Source of the DNA: Bettongia penicillata ogilbyi
Taxonomy: Eukaryota; Chordata; Mammalia; Diprotodontia; Potoroidae
Length of the DNA: 64,000 nt
Assembly: GCA_023548195.1 (NCBI GenBank)
Contig: JAJHZJ010000754.1
Span: 1,339,501 to 1,403,500 of the forward strand
Direction: 5' to 3'
In this document: one piece after another, positions 40,951 through 51,109 of the stretch
Numbering within the stretch: position 1 is the first letter of the stretch
Layout of the letters: each line of letters opens with the position of its first letter
Program-made: the position numbers and the translations under genes
The notes under the pieces: generated by a model
The model's input: only the letters and a program-made list of their open reading frames with translations
Told to the model about the DNA's origin: nothing
The model's database searches: none

Positions 40951-41135
40951 AAGGTTACATTTGATAACCTTCCAGGTTCCTTGAAGCTGAAAAATCCTAT
41001 GGTCCTATGAACATGCTCCACTCCTTCCCATAGTCCTTCAAGCAACAACTCAAGTTCCACCTTCCCTATCAAACTTTCCTTGACTGGCTTAAGGCTGTAC
41101 TGACTAACCCTTCATTTTCTGAATTCTGTTAGGAA
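40920..41135 (+). mobile_element. MIR piece then L2 fragment
   Basis: 40920-41005 ('ttatctcagtttcttctttt', 'gataaccttccaggttcctt') then 41010-41130 ('caactcaagttccaccttcc', 'aaactttccttgactggctt') in L2 order. Confidence 0.65.
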
Positions 41136-41239
41136 GGTAGAAACAGCAAAACTTGACCAGCATGTTGAATAATAGGAGATCAGTAGAGCAAGGAGTCGAG
41201 TGTGGCCCGCTAAGAGCATTGTGATACCATGGACAGCAC

Positions 41240-42005
41240 CCACAGACTCCTTTGGAATCTACTCTAGACAAACTTCTGAATCAATGACCCCATGATTCAA
41301 ATCGTGCCCCTATTTCAACAAAACTCTCCATTATAATATCCCCCACAATTGATCATCTGCCTTTTCCTTGAAGACCCAGAGTGAGAGGGTAACACAACTT
41401 CTAAGGAAACATTCCACTTTTGGACTATTCTGATGCGGAGGAAGTTCTCCCTTAAATAGGACAGCAATCTGCCTGTTTGCAACTTCCAACCATTGCTTCC
41501 AGTTCTGCTTTCTGGGGCTAAGAAGAAGAAGAAGCCTAATCCTTTGCAGGGGACTCAGCAGGAGCTAGACAGTTTAACGGAGAGACTTCCATTGGAGATC
41601 CAAAGAACTGGTTTGAAATCCTGCCTCAAACAGCGTAGGTGGAGCAGTGGGGATAGAGTGGTGGGTCTGGAATCAGAAAAACCTGAGTTCAAATCCTGCC
41701 TCAGACACTTACTACCTCTTCAGCCAGTCCTCACAGGGCATGACCAGAAATCTCTTCACCATCCTGGTCACCTTCCTATGGATACTCTCCATCTTATCAA
41801 TCTTCTTCTTAAAATGTGGCTCCTAGAAATAAGCACAAAGCTCAGAAGTACCCTTAGCAGGGCAGAGGAAAGTGGAACCATAGCTTTGCCTGTCCTGGAT
41901 ACCTTGCCTCTCTTAATTCAGTTTCACATCTGACTTCTCAAACTCCACATCTCACCACTGACTCATAATAAGCCTGCTGTCCACTCAAACCCTCAATTTA
42001 TTCTC
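41240..42005 (-). mobile_element. L3/CR1-type LINE with nested SINE
   Basis: CR1 left part 41390-41540 ('gaggaagttctcccttaaat', 'ttccaaccattgcttccagt'). A plus-strand tRNA-headed SINE piece (about 41630-41722, 'gagttcaaatcctgcctcag') follows. The CR1 right part is 41725-41990 ('ttcaccatcctggtcacctt', 'ccttagcagggcagaggaaa'). The 146-codon open frame 41493-41933 crosses all three parts and is spurious. Confidence 0.8.
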
Positions 42006-42009
42006 TCTT

Positions 42010-42905
42010 TTCCTGTGACTACAGTTGACAGCTCCAGACACCATGTCTCCTCCTTCTCAGGCAGACTGGAAGGTCATGTGGTGAATTTTTAAGTCTCCAG
42101 GCAGCTTCTGGGAGGTTATTTCTGCAGCCACAGCCTTCCTGCCCTGCCATCCCATCTCCTTGGAGATGTTGGGATGTCATGGTGCCCCATCCCACACCAA
42201 GCAAGGGCTGGGAGATGGATGATTTCAACAGGCAGCCTTATCTTCACCCAGCTGGCCTCCCCACAGCATTTCATAATCCAGTCCATTAAAAGGCTTGTAA
42301 ATTTTCATACTCGAAAGCCGAACATGAAGTCACTGCAAACTAATTGGTGTTCAATGCGTCTGCTGTTACCTCGCGTACCCAGGAGTTATCATTCTTCCCA
42401 GAGCTGTGTGGGCCCAGGCCCATTGCTCTGAAGGCAGCGAGCTTACAACGCTTTCACAAGGCCAAGAAGCAATTCATGTCAGAAAGATCAATAATATAAA
42501 AATAAAGTATGAGAATTCTAGTTAAAGAATATGTCATATACGCATGTGGTGCACGTCCATGATTCTGAGATTAAAAAAATCCATCAATAGTGTTCTTTAG
42601 ATGATGTTATTTCTAATGAGAAGAACCCGGGACTGCCGCAAATAGTGCTTAGCTGAAAAAAGATGTATTAATAATTTACTTTATAAAGCGTCGGATACTG
42701 CTTGAAAGAAAATTGCTACTGGTTCTTAATTTGGTCGTAATGCCCAATGACAAGTTCAACAAGGCTTTGGTGCTGCATCCTGTTCTGAAGACCAAACGGG
42801 TTTGTATCTTCTCCAGAAGTTCTGTCTTCATTTCTCACTGCGTGGTGCTGCCTGGCCGGGTGGGTTGCAATCGATGGGTCTGGGTTACAGTCAAAGAATA
42901 AGGAG
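42010..42905. promoter_or_regulatory. Candidate conserved regulatory block, about 0.9 kb
   Basis: No repeat is recognised from the CR1 end to the SINE at 42912. Five CpGs fall within about 65 bp (42310-42376), in 'atactcgaaagccgaacatg' and 'ttacctcgcgtacccaggag'. There are AT-rich motif stretches, e.g. 'gatgtattaataatttactt', and 'cgcatgtggtgcacgtccat' with E-box-like CATGTG/CACGT. No open frame or splice pair is convincing. The enhancer role is inferred. Confidence 0.5.
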
Positions 42906-42911
42906 GTGATT

Positions 42912-43130
42912 TCTGTTGTTGAGTCATTTCAGTTGTGACTTCATGACCCCATTTAGGGTTTTGTTAGCAGAGACCCTGGAAGGGTTTGCCATTTCCTTCT
43001 ACAGCTCATTTTACAGATGAACAAACTGAGGTAAACAGGGTTAAATGACTTGCCCAGGGGAACATAGCTAGTAAGGTGTCTGAGGCTGGATTGGAACTCA
43101 GGTCTTCATAACTTTATGCCCCTACCTAAC
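42912..43130 (-). mobile_element. tRNA-headed SINE with RTE-type tail (Mar1-like)
   Basis: 'ttgtgacttcatgaccccat', 'gggtttgccatttccttcta', 'atgacttgcccaggggaaca'. The tRNA-like head is eroded at 43110-43130. Confidence 0.9.
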
Positions 43131-43665
43131 TAACCACTTTAAAGTTGTCATTTGGAAGAGCTTTGAGACCTCTTTGGTTTGGCTCCAATGAACCAAAAAT
43201 AAGGATGGAAGTTGTCGGGAAAAATTAATAGGCTTGACTAAGGAGAAACTTTCTAAGAGTAAGAACCATCCCAAATTGAAAGAGGATGCCTTGGGAATTA
43301 ACAATTACAACAGAAGTAGCTAGGATTTCCATAATACTTTAAGCTTTGCAGAGTGTCTTTACAATTATGATCTCATCTGATCCTTACAACAACCCTACGA
43401 ATAGATGCTGTTATTATTCCCATTTTACAGATGTGGAAATTGAGGCAGATCAAGGTTAAGTGACTTGCCCAGGGCCACACAGCTAATAAATTTCTATGGC
43501 TGGATTTGAACTCAGGTCTTTCTGATTCCAGGTCCAGGACTTTATCTACTGCCCTACTCAGCTGTCTGATCAGCTCCCTGTCACTGGAGCTCTTTAAGGT
43601 GTAGCTGGATGTCCACTGGTCAGGGAAATTATAGAAAGGATTCTTCTGCAGGTAGACAGGGAACA
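43131..43665 (+). mobile_element. L3/CR1-type LINE with nested reversed MIR
   Basis: CR1 left part 43195-43300 ('ggcttgactaaggagaaact', 'aaattgaaagaggatgcctt'). A minus-strand MIR (43318-43570) follows with 'acaacaaccctacgaataga' and 'cttgcccagggccacacagc'. The CR1 right part is 43585-43660 ('tgtcactggagctctttaag', 'ggatgtccactggtcaggga'). Confidence 0.75.
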
Positions 43666-43667
43666 AC

Positions 43668-43815
43668 ATGCTAGCCTTGGAGGGAGAAAACTTGGAATGG
43701 AATCTTGGATATGCCATTTCCTTTTTATACCTCAGTTTCCTCATTTGTAACATGAGGTGCTTGGATCGAGTGGTCTTTAAAGCCTCTTCCAGTTCTAAAT
43801 CTGATGATACTAAGT
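43668..43815 (+). mobile_element. MIR-type SINE
   Basis: 'tatacctcagtttcctcatt', 'gaggtgcttggatcgagtgg', 'cctcttccagttctaaatct'. Confidence 0.75.
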
Positions 43816-43959
43816 AATGGTGAGTTAGATATTTTATTTATGACTCTCTTTAAAGATTGGGGGAGAAATGGAGAAAAAGATGAGAAAGATCTTACTTATT
43901 TATATTCACTCCATATACGCATGAAAGAGCAAAAACAAAAAGATGTGCTTGATCTTTTG

Positions 43960-44625
43960 TGCATGTAGGGAAGGGTGTATGTGTGCATATGTGTGACTGT
44001 TTATCTGTGTGTATATGTGTGATTGTATGTCTATGTGTGTATGCATGTGTGAGTGTGGTATGTCAGTGTGTATGCAGTATAACTGTATATGCGTATGAAT
44101 GATTGTATACATGTGATTATATACATGATTGTGTGTGATTGTATCTGCAAGTATAGTTGTATATATGTAGCTGTGTATGCATAACTGTGTGGCTGTACAT
44201 CTATATCTATGTGTGATCGTACATATGTGGCTGTATGTGATTCTATCAGTGTATGTATGTGAGTGTATATATATGATTATGTGTGATCATATATGTGATT
44301 GTGTCTGTGTGTATAGTTGTATATATGTAGCTGTGTATGCATAACTGTGTGGCTGTACATCTATATCTATGTGTGATTGTACATATGTGGCTGTATGTGA
44401 TTCTATCAGTGTATGTATGTGAGTGTATATATGTGATTATGTGTAATCATATATGTGATTGTGTCTGTGTGTATAGTTGTATATATGTAGTTGTGTGTGA
44501 ATGGGTAGTTGTATATCTATATGTATACATGATTGCACATATGTGTGATTATATCAGTGTATGTGTGGGAGTGATTGTATGTATGTGACTATGTGTGTAT
44601 GTATGTGCATGTCCACGCATCGAGA
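43960..44625 (+). repeat. TG-rich satellite-like region
   Basis: About 660 bp of TGTG/TATG-rich sequence. It is not a simple microsatellite, because it includes higher-order units of about 160 bp (listed separately). Short open frames on both strands are artefacts. Confidence 0.9.
44151..44600 (+). repeat. 160-bp tandem repeat, two near-identical copies plus a diverged third
   Basis: The word gtatagttgt followed by atatatgtag starts at 44151, 44311 and 44471, so the period is exactly 160 bp. Copies 44151-44310 and 44311-44470 differ at only a handful of bases (for example tgatcgt versus tgattgt). The third matches for about 30 bp and then diverges. Confidence 0.92.
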
Positions 44626-44689
44626 GCGTAAGTGGGGCAGGGCAGGGATGGAAAAGAGATTTCTGCTTACTGGATCCAATCTAATATTA

Positions 44690-45085
44690 TTCTTCCTCTC
44701 CAGGCTGCCCTCCCTGGACTTTCTCTACTATGCCACAGAAGCCTCTTCTCTAGGAAAGCTCTTCCCACCCCTGGTTTCACCCATTAGGAGTACTCTCTGT
44801 GCTTTCAGTTTCTCCCTCTGCTTGGCTGCTTCCTCCCAGAAGCTCCATTTTCAGGAAACTGCCCGGCCAGCTGCAACTTCCTCTGCCGCCAGGCCTCCCT
44901 CCTTCTTTAGACTTTCTCTACTCCCTGTCCCCACATTTTGACTTCATTTTATGAGTCTGTCATTTTCTCCTTCAGAATGGAAGCTCTTGGAGGCAGTGAT
45001 GAGTTCATTCCACTTGCATTTACATCCCCAGTGCAGAACTGGGCATGTTGTAAGCTTGTTGAGTATTATGAAGGAAGGAAACGAA
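44690..45085 (+). mobile_element. L2-like LINE 3' end, probable
   Basis: 'tcagaatggaagctcttgga' followed by 'ttacatccccagtgcagaac' and 'tgggcatgttgtaagcttgt' follows the L2 3' order. The upstream pyrimidine-rich part (44690-44960) is less certain. Confidence 0.55.
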
Positions 45086-45480
45086 CATTTATTATGTCCT
45101 TACTACGTGCCCAGCTGGGTAGTTATGTAGTGTAGTGACTAGATAGCCAAGTCAGGAGTCAGGAAGACAATTCTCAGCTGTGTGACCCTAGGCAAGTCCC
45201 TTCATCCTGTTTGCCCCAGTTTCCTCATCTGTAAAATGAACTAGAGAAGGAAATGGGAAACCACTCCAGTATCTTTGCTAAGACCTCAAATGGGGTCACA
45301 AAGAGTTGGACATGGTTGAAAATGACTAAACAACAAAAATGTGTCCAGCGCTATATTATATGCTTTACAAATATTTTCTCAGTCAGTCCTCACATACAAG
45401 TCTGTTACATATAACAACCTTGTTAAGTGTAATTCCATTACTTTGTTTTGCTTAGACTATTAAAGTATTGATAACCATCA
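45086..45480 (-). mobile_element. MIR split by a Mar1-like SINE
   Basis: 'gaacatttattatgtcctta' and 'ctacgtgcc' (45089-45111) continue after the SINE with 'atatgctttacaaatatttt' and 'ctcagtcagtcctcacatac' (45355-45405). This is a reversed MIR interrupted by insertion. Confidence 0.7.
45126..45338 (+). mobile_element. tRNA-headed SINE with RTE-type tail (Mar1-like)
   Basis: 'agtcaggagtcaggaagaca', 'gacctcaaatggggtcacaa', 'agagttggacatggttgaaa', with a short CAACAAAAA tail. Confidence 0.92.
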
Positions 45481-45534
45481 ATTAGCAGAAGGGGGAGAGA
45501 ATCCAGATCTAAACTTTGACAACCTGGTCTCAGT

Positions 45535-46015
45535 GACTCCCCTCTGGCTATCAGATAAAGATTAAATACCTTTATCTTGGCTTCTAAGGCGCTCAGTAAT
45601 CTGGTCCCAGTCTAGCTTTCCATGCTTTCCTCAGATTAGATTTCTTGTTGTTTTCCCCATCAGACTGTAAGCTATTTGAATGCGGGGACTGTTTGTGCCT
45701 CTTGTATCCCCAACACTTAGCACAATGTCTGGAACAGAGTTAGTGCTCACAAATTTTGATTGATTAGTCCTGCACCATTTCAACAAGACTACTCAACCTC
45801 TCCCATTTTTGCCCAGCTCCAGCCCATTCTGGTCATTGATTAATGACATCTTCCATACCAGAGATGCGCTCCATCTCAGTTCAGCTTCTTAAAATCCTTC
45901 AAGACCCAATTCAGATACATATGACCTCTCTTCTATCCTGAGCTAATGGTCATCTCTTCCCCCCTCCTCCTCCTCACTTATCTCCCAATTTCTAACAACA
46001 CTTTGGAATTTTCTT
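45535..46015 (+). mobile_element. L2 LINE 3' pieces
   Basis: 45540-45765 ('gataaagattaaataccttt', 'tgaatgcggggactgtttgt', 'cacttagcacaatgtctgga', TTGATTGATT) is an L2 with an internal deletion. 45775-46015 ('atccttcaagacccaattca') is a second L2 segment. Confidence 0.7.
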
Positions 46016-46029
46016 TTACTTTTCATTTT

Positions 46030-46330
46030 AAGCTGAGAAGAGTCTTAAAGATTAACTAATCTAATCTACTCATTTTATACATTAAGGAACTGGGACCCAG
46101 AAAAGTTAACTGACTTGCCTATGGTCAGTCAGTGTCAGGATTTGAACCCAGGATCTCTGCTTCCAAATCTAGCTCTCTTTCCACCATACCATACCCCTCA
46201 CCCAACTTTTACTAATGAGGAAGCTGAGGCTTGGGTATGTGTGTGAAGTGACTTATCCAAGATTACACAGGTGGTAAGTAGCAAATATGGAATAAGAAAC
46301 CAGGTCTCCTGGATCCAAATTTGATGTTCA
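46030..46330 (-). mobile_element. Two reversed MIR-type SINEs
   Basis: 46035-46195 ('tgacttgcctatggtcagtc', 'gatttgaacccaggatctct') and 46200-46330 ('atgaggaagctgaggcttgg', 'ccaagattacacaggtggta'). Confidence 0.75.
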
Positions 46331-46339
46331 TTAGTTACT

Positions 46340-46720
46340 TAATCTATCAAGAAGTTACTAAGTGCCTTGGGTTGAACTGCATAAAATTGCTCCTCATTCC
46401 ACAAGATTTTTTGCATAAAATATTAAGCTGATTTTTTTAGAAGTATCTTTATGTGACCTCAGGAATGGAAAGTGAGGACACCATCTCACCTCCTTATCAA
46501 GGCTTCTTGGAGAGTTTCTGGTGGTGAGGAAACCACATTGGCCTCTAATCCTTGGCCCCATCAGTCAGCATTCCCTATGAGCACTGAGTCAAAGAAAGCT
46601 GGGGAGGAGGAAGATTGGACATTCATTGATTGGTAGATAGCTTGTCATGCAAGGATGACTCACATCCACAGAGAAGGGCAACAGGCTAGACACAGCAATC
46701 ACTCACAGGACCGTCACTCA
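46340..46720. other. Unassigned non-coding sequence
   Basis: No repeat, RNA or exon recognised. Confidence 0.4.
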
Positions 46721-47012
46721 AGAGTTGGAAGAGACCTCAGGGGCCAGATGATCAAGTTCAACTTTCCTATTTTACAAATGGGACAACTGAGGATCAGGTA
46801 GGTAAAACATCTTGCCAAAGGTAGGATTCGAACCCAGTTCTTCTGAGTCCAGAAACTAATACAATTTCTACTACCCCATAAATTTCTGGTTTTCTTGGTG
46901 AAGAAAATGAGACTCAGAGTGGTGAATGATTTGCTTCATCTCACACAGGCAGTAGGGACCAGAGGAGAAACTGGAATCCAAGTTCTGGACTCCAGAAGCT
47001 GGGGATCTTTCC
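46720..47012 (-). mobile_element. Two reversed MIR-type SINE fragments
   Basis: 46725-46865 ('tcctattttacaaatgggac', 'ttcgaacccagttcttctga') and 46885-47010 ('gtgaagaaaatgagactcag', 'ccactaggtctaatgctaat'). Confidence 0.7.
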
Positions 47013-47149
47013 ACTAGGTCTAATGCTAATGAGATTAAAGATTTTCCCCACTCATTAATGGGCCTGCCCATTAAGGGGAGTTTGATTAGAGGAGATTTGT
47101 AGGAAGGCCTAAATCTTTCTTTAATGAAGCACTGGTTCTTAAGGGGTGT

Positions 47150-47575
47150 GATGCCCTCTGGTTCTGAAAAATGTATGACTACTCTAAGGTGAGGTTTTAC
47201 TTTGGGGTTTACTCACTGGAAATGTTTGTTTGGCCAGATGAGACTCTGGGCAGCTGCTAGGGAGCACCCCCTTTGAAAACCCAGATGTTGATACTTCCTG
47301 TCTGTTGATCTGTGATGTATGTATTGCTCATGGTCAGGCAGCTGGAAGCCCTGTCTATTAATTATTATTTTTTTGTATTTTCTCTGAAGTTCAGGGTATT
47401 AACTTTTCCCCCTGAACTAAGTGAATGATACATGCGCTTAATTAAAGTGATTGTTGAACCCCTCAAAAGTTGCTTTTCCTTTAAGAAAAAAAGATCTAAG
47501 AACCTGTGATAGCAGACCCACCTGTGTATGTCAGGGTGCTTGCTTTTACACTGGGCAACCCTCTTTCTATTCTAC
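47150..47575. promoter_or_regulatory. Candidate conserved non-coding block
   Basis: Repeat-free. 'tctattaattattatttttt' and 'atacatgcgcttaattaaag' give clustered homeodomain-type TAAT/TTAATTAA cores. Together with the block at 48170 it flanks a GA-rich array. Enhancer function is inferred. Confidence 0.45.
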
Positions 47576-47579
47576 TACA

Positions 47580-47695
47580 GCCCCTCGAGTTTGCTGATGA
47601 AGACATTGAAGCTTCTGGAGGAGAAGCAATTTGCTCAAGGTCACACAAATATTAGGTGGTAGAGCCAAAATTTGAACCTAGGGTTGCTCATTTAC
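47580..47695 (-). mobile_element. MIR-type SINE fragment
   Basis: 'ttgctcaaggtcacacaaat' and 'ccaaaatttgaacctagggt'. Confidence 0.7.
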
Positions 47696-47733
47696 TGTTG
47701 GCCTTATGGTAAGGGACCAAGAGGGCAGAGATA

Positions 47734-48069
47734 AAAGAAAGAAAAAAAGAAAGGAAAGAAGAAAGGAAGGAAGAAAGGAAAGGAGAGAAGGAAAGAAGGG
47801 AAGAAAGAGAGGAAGAAAGGAAGGGAGGGAGGCAAAAAGAAAGAATGGGAAGGAGAAAAGGAGTAAAGGAAGAAGGGAGAAGGAGGGGAAGAGAGGAAGG
47901 AAGGATGGAAAAAAGAGAAGAAAGAAAAGAAGGGAGGCAGGAAGGAAAAAGGAAACAAGAAAGAAAAATTAAGGAAGGGAGGGAGGAAGGAAAAAAGGGA
48001 AGGGAGGGAGGGAGGAAGCCAAGGAGGGAGGAAAGAAAGAAAGAAAAGAAAACAGGCAGGAAGGAAAAA
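47734..48069 (-). repeat. GA-rich (TTCC on minus strand) array, about 335 bp
   Basis: GGAA/GAAA units with many interruptions. At its right edge is 'cacttattaaatgcctacta', the reverse of a retroposon 3' tail (aataagtg). On the minus strand the TTCC array therefore begins just after that tail, as at 8065 and 9699. Confidence 0.95.
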
Positions 48070-48160
48070 AAGCTCCCTGCACTTATTAAATGCCTACTAT
48101 TTGCCAGGCGATCTGCTAAGTTCTTTAGATGCAAAGATAAAAGTGAGAAAGACTGAAAGG
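48070..48160 (-). mobile_element. Retroposon 3'-end fragment
   Basis: 'cacttattaaatgcctacta' then 'tttgccaggcgatctgctaa' and 'gttctttagatgcaaagata'. MIR/L2-tail-like, read on the minus strand. Confidence 0.6.
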
Positions 48161-48169
48161 AGAAAAGGG

Positions 48170-48570
48170 TCAGCCACCAGGGTCTGGAAACAACCCGCTT
48201 ATAAATCAAAAGCAAAAAGGAGCCAGGAGGTCCAATTAAAATCTAGTTTTGGGGGAGAAAAGTAAATCTAACACAGCTGAAAAAGCAAATAATTAAAAAA
48301 GGAAGGAAAACTCCACCTTGTAATTAGATTGCAATTCAAAGAGAGAGCAAGAATCTTATTGCTATCTATCTGCTGCAGGGAAACAGCTTAGGGAAAAAGC
48401 CCCCAAACCTGACCTTGAAACCTTACTGAGCAGCATTTCAGCTGTGGGGCCACTGATGGGGGGAGGATGTGTAATTCTGAGGACAAGCGATCAAGGATTC
48501 CCAAGCAGCTTTTTTGGGAAAACACCAGCCCAATCAGGGAATGGCTGTGCCTCAAGCCTAGGTGTTATTC
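48170..48570. promoter_or_regulatory. Candidate conserved non-coding block
   Basis: Repeat-free. It has 'aaagcaaataattaaaaaag', 'ttgtaattagattgcaattc' (homeodomain and CAAT cores) and a CpG in 'acaagcgatcaaggattccc'. There are few simple repeats and no exon signal. The role is inferred. Confidence 0.45.
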
Positions 48571-48584
48571 CTTTAGGTGTGCCT

Positions 48585-48678
48585 TTCTCCCTCCTTTTCT
48601 TTCTTCCTTTTTCCCTTCTTTCCTTGCTTCCTTCCTTCTTCCCTCCCTCCTCTCTCTCTGTCTCTCTCTCTCTCTTAC
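48585..48678 (+). repeat. CT-rich tract with TTCC and (CT)n
   Basis: Imperfect CCTT/CCCTTT followed by TCTCTCTCTG runs. Confidence 0.93.
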
Positions 48679-48831
48679 AATGCCCAGCAGAGACCCCAGA
48701 CACTTACCCTATAGAGTGCCAAGGTTCCACTACTGGCTATTAGGAAACATGTGGGCGCATGGTCAGAGAACCCTGGGTCCCTGGACACAGAGATTTCTCC
48801 TGTTCTGCTCCCAGGAAAAAGGATACATTTA

Positions 48832-49470
48832 CACCAGCCAGAGGGTTGGATTTTGGGTTCAAATCCTGGCTCTGCCTTGTGACTTTGGGTTGTTATTTCC
48901 CTGCTTTAGCCTCCAGGTTCCTTCTCTGTTCAAGGAGGGATTTGGACAAGATGATCTCTTCAGTCCCTTTCATCTCTGAATCAAGGCTCTGATGACCCAG
49001 GTTTTGAATTTTAGCTATTATTGCTCTCTGTGTGACCCTGGGCTAGTCACTTGAATCATTCAATATTTATTAAGCTCCTATCATTTGCCAGGTACTGTGC
49101 TAAGCATTGGGGATACAAAAAGAGGTGAAAGTCTCTGCCCCCAAGGGGCTTAAAGCCAAAGGCAGGGGTTGGAGGTGAGGGCGACAATATGCACACAAAT
49201 ATATACAAAGCAATCTAAATATGGGAGAAACAAGAAATAATTAAAAGAGGGAAAGTCCTGGAATGAAGAGGGCTTAAGAAAGGCTTCCTATAAGGAAGTG
49301 GAATTTTAGTTGGGACTTGAAGGAAGCCAGGGATATCAATAGTTAGAACTGAGGAAGGAGAGCGTTCCAGGCATGGAGGACAGTCAGAGAGAGTACCCAG
49401 AGCCTCAGTTTCCTTAGCTGTAAAAGGAAGAGGGTTGGACTAGAACCTAAAGATTTTTCTATCTTCTGAT
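48832..49470 (+). mobile_element. MIR copies, the second split by a therian repeat
   Basis: 48832-48990 is a plus MIR ('gggttcaaatcctggctctg'). A second MIR begins at about 49005 ('ctctgtgtgaccctgggcta'), is cut at 49055 by the therian repeat (49055-49400), and resumes 'cagagcctcagtttccttag' and 'gagggttggactagaaccta'. Confidence 0.75.
49055..49400 (+). mobile_element. Ancient therian interspersed repeat, long copy
   Basis: 'caatatttattaagctccta', 'gccaggtactgtgctaagca', 'gggaaagtcctggaatgaag', 'tttagttgggacttgaagga', 'gcgttccaggcatggaggac'. This is the best full-order copy of the unnamed family in the window. Its insertion inside a MIR shows the family is younger than that MIR. Confidence 0.78.
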
Positions 49471-49569
49471 GTTATTATATCTCTAAGAAAATGGAGCAAA
49501 TGCTCAATTACTTGCTCCTTGGCAGAGTTCCCTCCTTGGGTCTTACTTTTACTGGGGAGAAGACAATTT

Positions 49570-49685
49570 CTGGTTCTCCTGAAAGGGAAGAACTGTTTCA
49601 CTTTTATTTGTATCCTTGGCTCCCAGAACAATGCCTGGTACACAGCAGGCACTTAATAAATGCTTGCTGATGGATGGATTGTTTT
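49570..49685 (+). mobile_element. L2 LINE 3' tail
   Basis: 'cttttatttgtatccttggc', 'gcctggtacacagcaggcac', 'ttaataaatgcttgctgatg'. Confidence 0.8.
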
Positions 49686-50010
49686 TTAAAAATAAATTTT
49701 AATTGATTTTTTTTTACATCATTGACATTTCCCAATACATACTTCCCTAACAAAAGTCATCCCTTATAATAACTTTAAAAAGGGGGAAAAATTCAGCGCC
49801 AAACCCACCTCCAAACCATCCAAAAAGTCTGATGCTAAATATAGTATTCCATACCCATAGCCCCCCACCTCTGTAAAGAAATAGTGAGAGGTGCTGTTTT
49901 GGAGTTCTTTGGGGCCAAGCTTGATCATTATAATTTCATAGAGTTCAGTTTTGATTGTTTTGCTATAGTCATTCTTTCCACTTAATTGACTGGGATAAGA
50001 CCAGTGAACT
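49686..50010 (-). mobile_element. L1 LINE 3'-end fragment
   Basis: 'tggggccaagcttgatcatt' and 'ccccccacctctgtaaagaa' are the reverse of a segment in the plus-strand L1 at 57250 ('taatgattaagcttggttcc', 'tctttgcagaggtgcg'). This internal match supports the assignment. The left edge is a T-rich run. Confidence 0.75.
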
Positions 50011-50179
50011 CTCCTTGCACCTAGAATTTCCTGTGACTTGTTTAGCCCACAAGAATTAAAAAGAGGGGCAGGCTTAAGGTACAAAGCAAAACTGAGTAAG
50101 ACATAAAAGACATCAGGCTGAAAATGAGAGTTTTAGGGAGATCCAAGAACACACCCTACATGGGTGGAGCTCTATGTAG

Positions 50180-50300
50180 AGATGGTAGGGTCTAGTGCAA
50201 AGGGCATTGATTTTAGAATCCAAAGACCTGATTTCAAGTCTTGCATTTAACTTGCCAACTACTCTTTGTGACCCTGGTCAAGTCACATAACACAGGGGGT
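50180..50300 (+). mobile_element. MIR-type SINE, 5' half
   Basis: 'agggtctagtgcaaagggca', 'gacctgatttcaagtcttgc', 'gaccctggtcaagtcacata'. It stops before the CAGTTTCC core. Confidence 0.7.
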
Positions 50301-50679
50301 ATAACAATATTCAAACTTCTTCCCTCCAAAGATAATTTATTATTACATTTTTTTCAGGTCTCAGCTCCTGGCCATTCCTGTTTCTGAGTAAGAAGGTACA
50401 GACGAGTTTGGGTGAGCTCTGACTGGGTGACTAGAAATATGAGTAGGTCTAGAGTTTTTTTTACCTTACTTACAAGACTAGATCATCCTGACTTCCCCAA
50501 AGAGAGCTGCTAACTCTCCCCTCTTTGGAGAAGAGAGGGGATACCTAAGAACTAGGTGAGTGCTAGACTTGATGACTTCCAAAATGGACTCTTCTGAATC
50601 TAAAATTATATTCTTAAGAGTATGTTGAAGAAATTGTTGGGAGGCTGATGATATCTCAATATAGGGAAGAACTTAAAAA
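50301..50679. other. Unassigned non-coding sequence
   Basis: Contains a CCCCTCT/AGAGGGG hairpin at about 50519-50541 and no recognised family. Confidence 0.4.
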
Positions 50680-51035
50680 AACATAATCTTTATTGATTGA
50701 TTATCTCTAGTTTTTATATCACCAGGATTTCTTACTGTATACCTCATCCTTCTCCCTCCCAGATAGCCATCCCTTATAATAATTTTTATTAAAAGAGGAA
50801 GAGAAGAAAAATTTAGCAAAACTGATCAATATATTGAAAGAAGAAAAAAAATCCTAACATATTCAACCTAGGGCAGATCTTTCTAAGAGGACAATTGTCC
50901 TGCAATGGCATGGGCTGCCTCAGGAGGTAGTGAACTTCCCATCATAAGAAGGATTTAAATAGAAGTTGAATGACAGACACTTGCCAGGGATTCCTGTCCT
51001 GGAGGTTGGATTATGTAAGTTTTAACTTGAGGTTC
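50680..51035 (+). mobile_element. L1-like T-rich fragment (minus) then L3/CR1 3' end (plus)
   Basis: 50690-50860 has 'agccatcccttataataatt' as in the L1 remnant at 49760. 50872-51030 has 'caatggcatgggctgcctca', 'ggaggtagtgaacttcccat' and 'cttgccagggattcctgtcc', which is plus-strand CR1 order. Confidence 0.65.
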
Positions 51036-51109
51036 TAAGACACAATCATAGAGTCAAACAAGAGGTTTGGTGCTCATCTCTAGCCTCACCCAACAAATTA
51101 CGCCATGGG

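Noticed and set aside
41493..41933. 146-residue plus-strand frame
   Set aside because: It crosses a reversed CR1, a forward SINE and the CR1 again, so it cannot be an ancestral coding unit.
47688..48215. 175-residue Leu/Ser/Phe-rich minus-strand frame
   Set aside because: Artefact of the GA-rich array; its residues follow TTCC periodicity.
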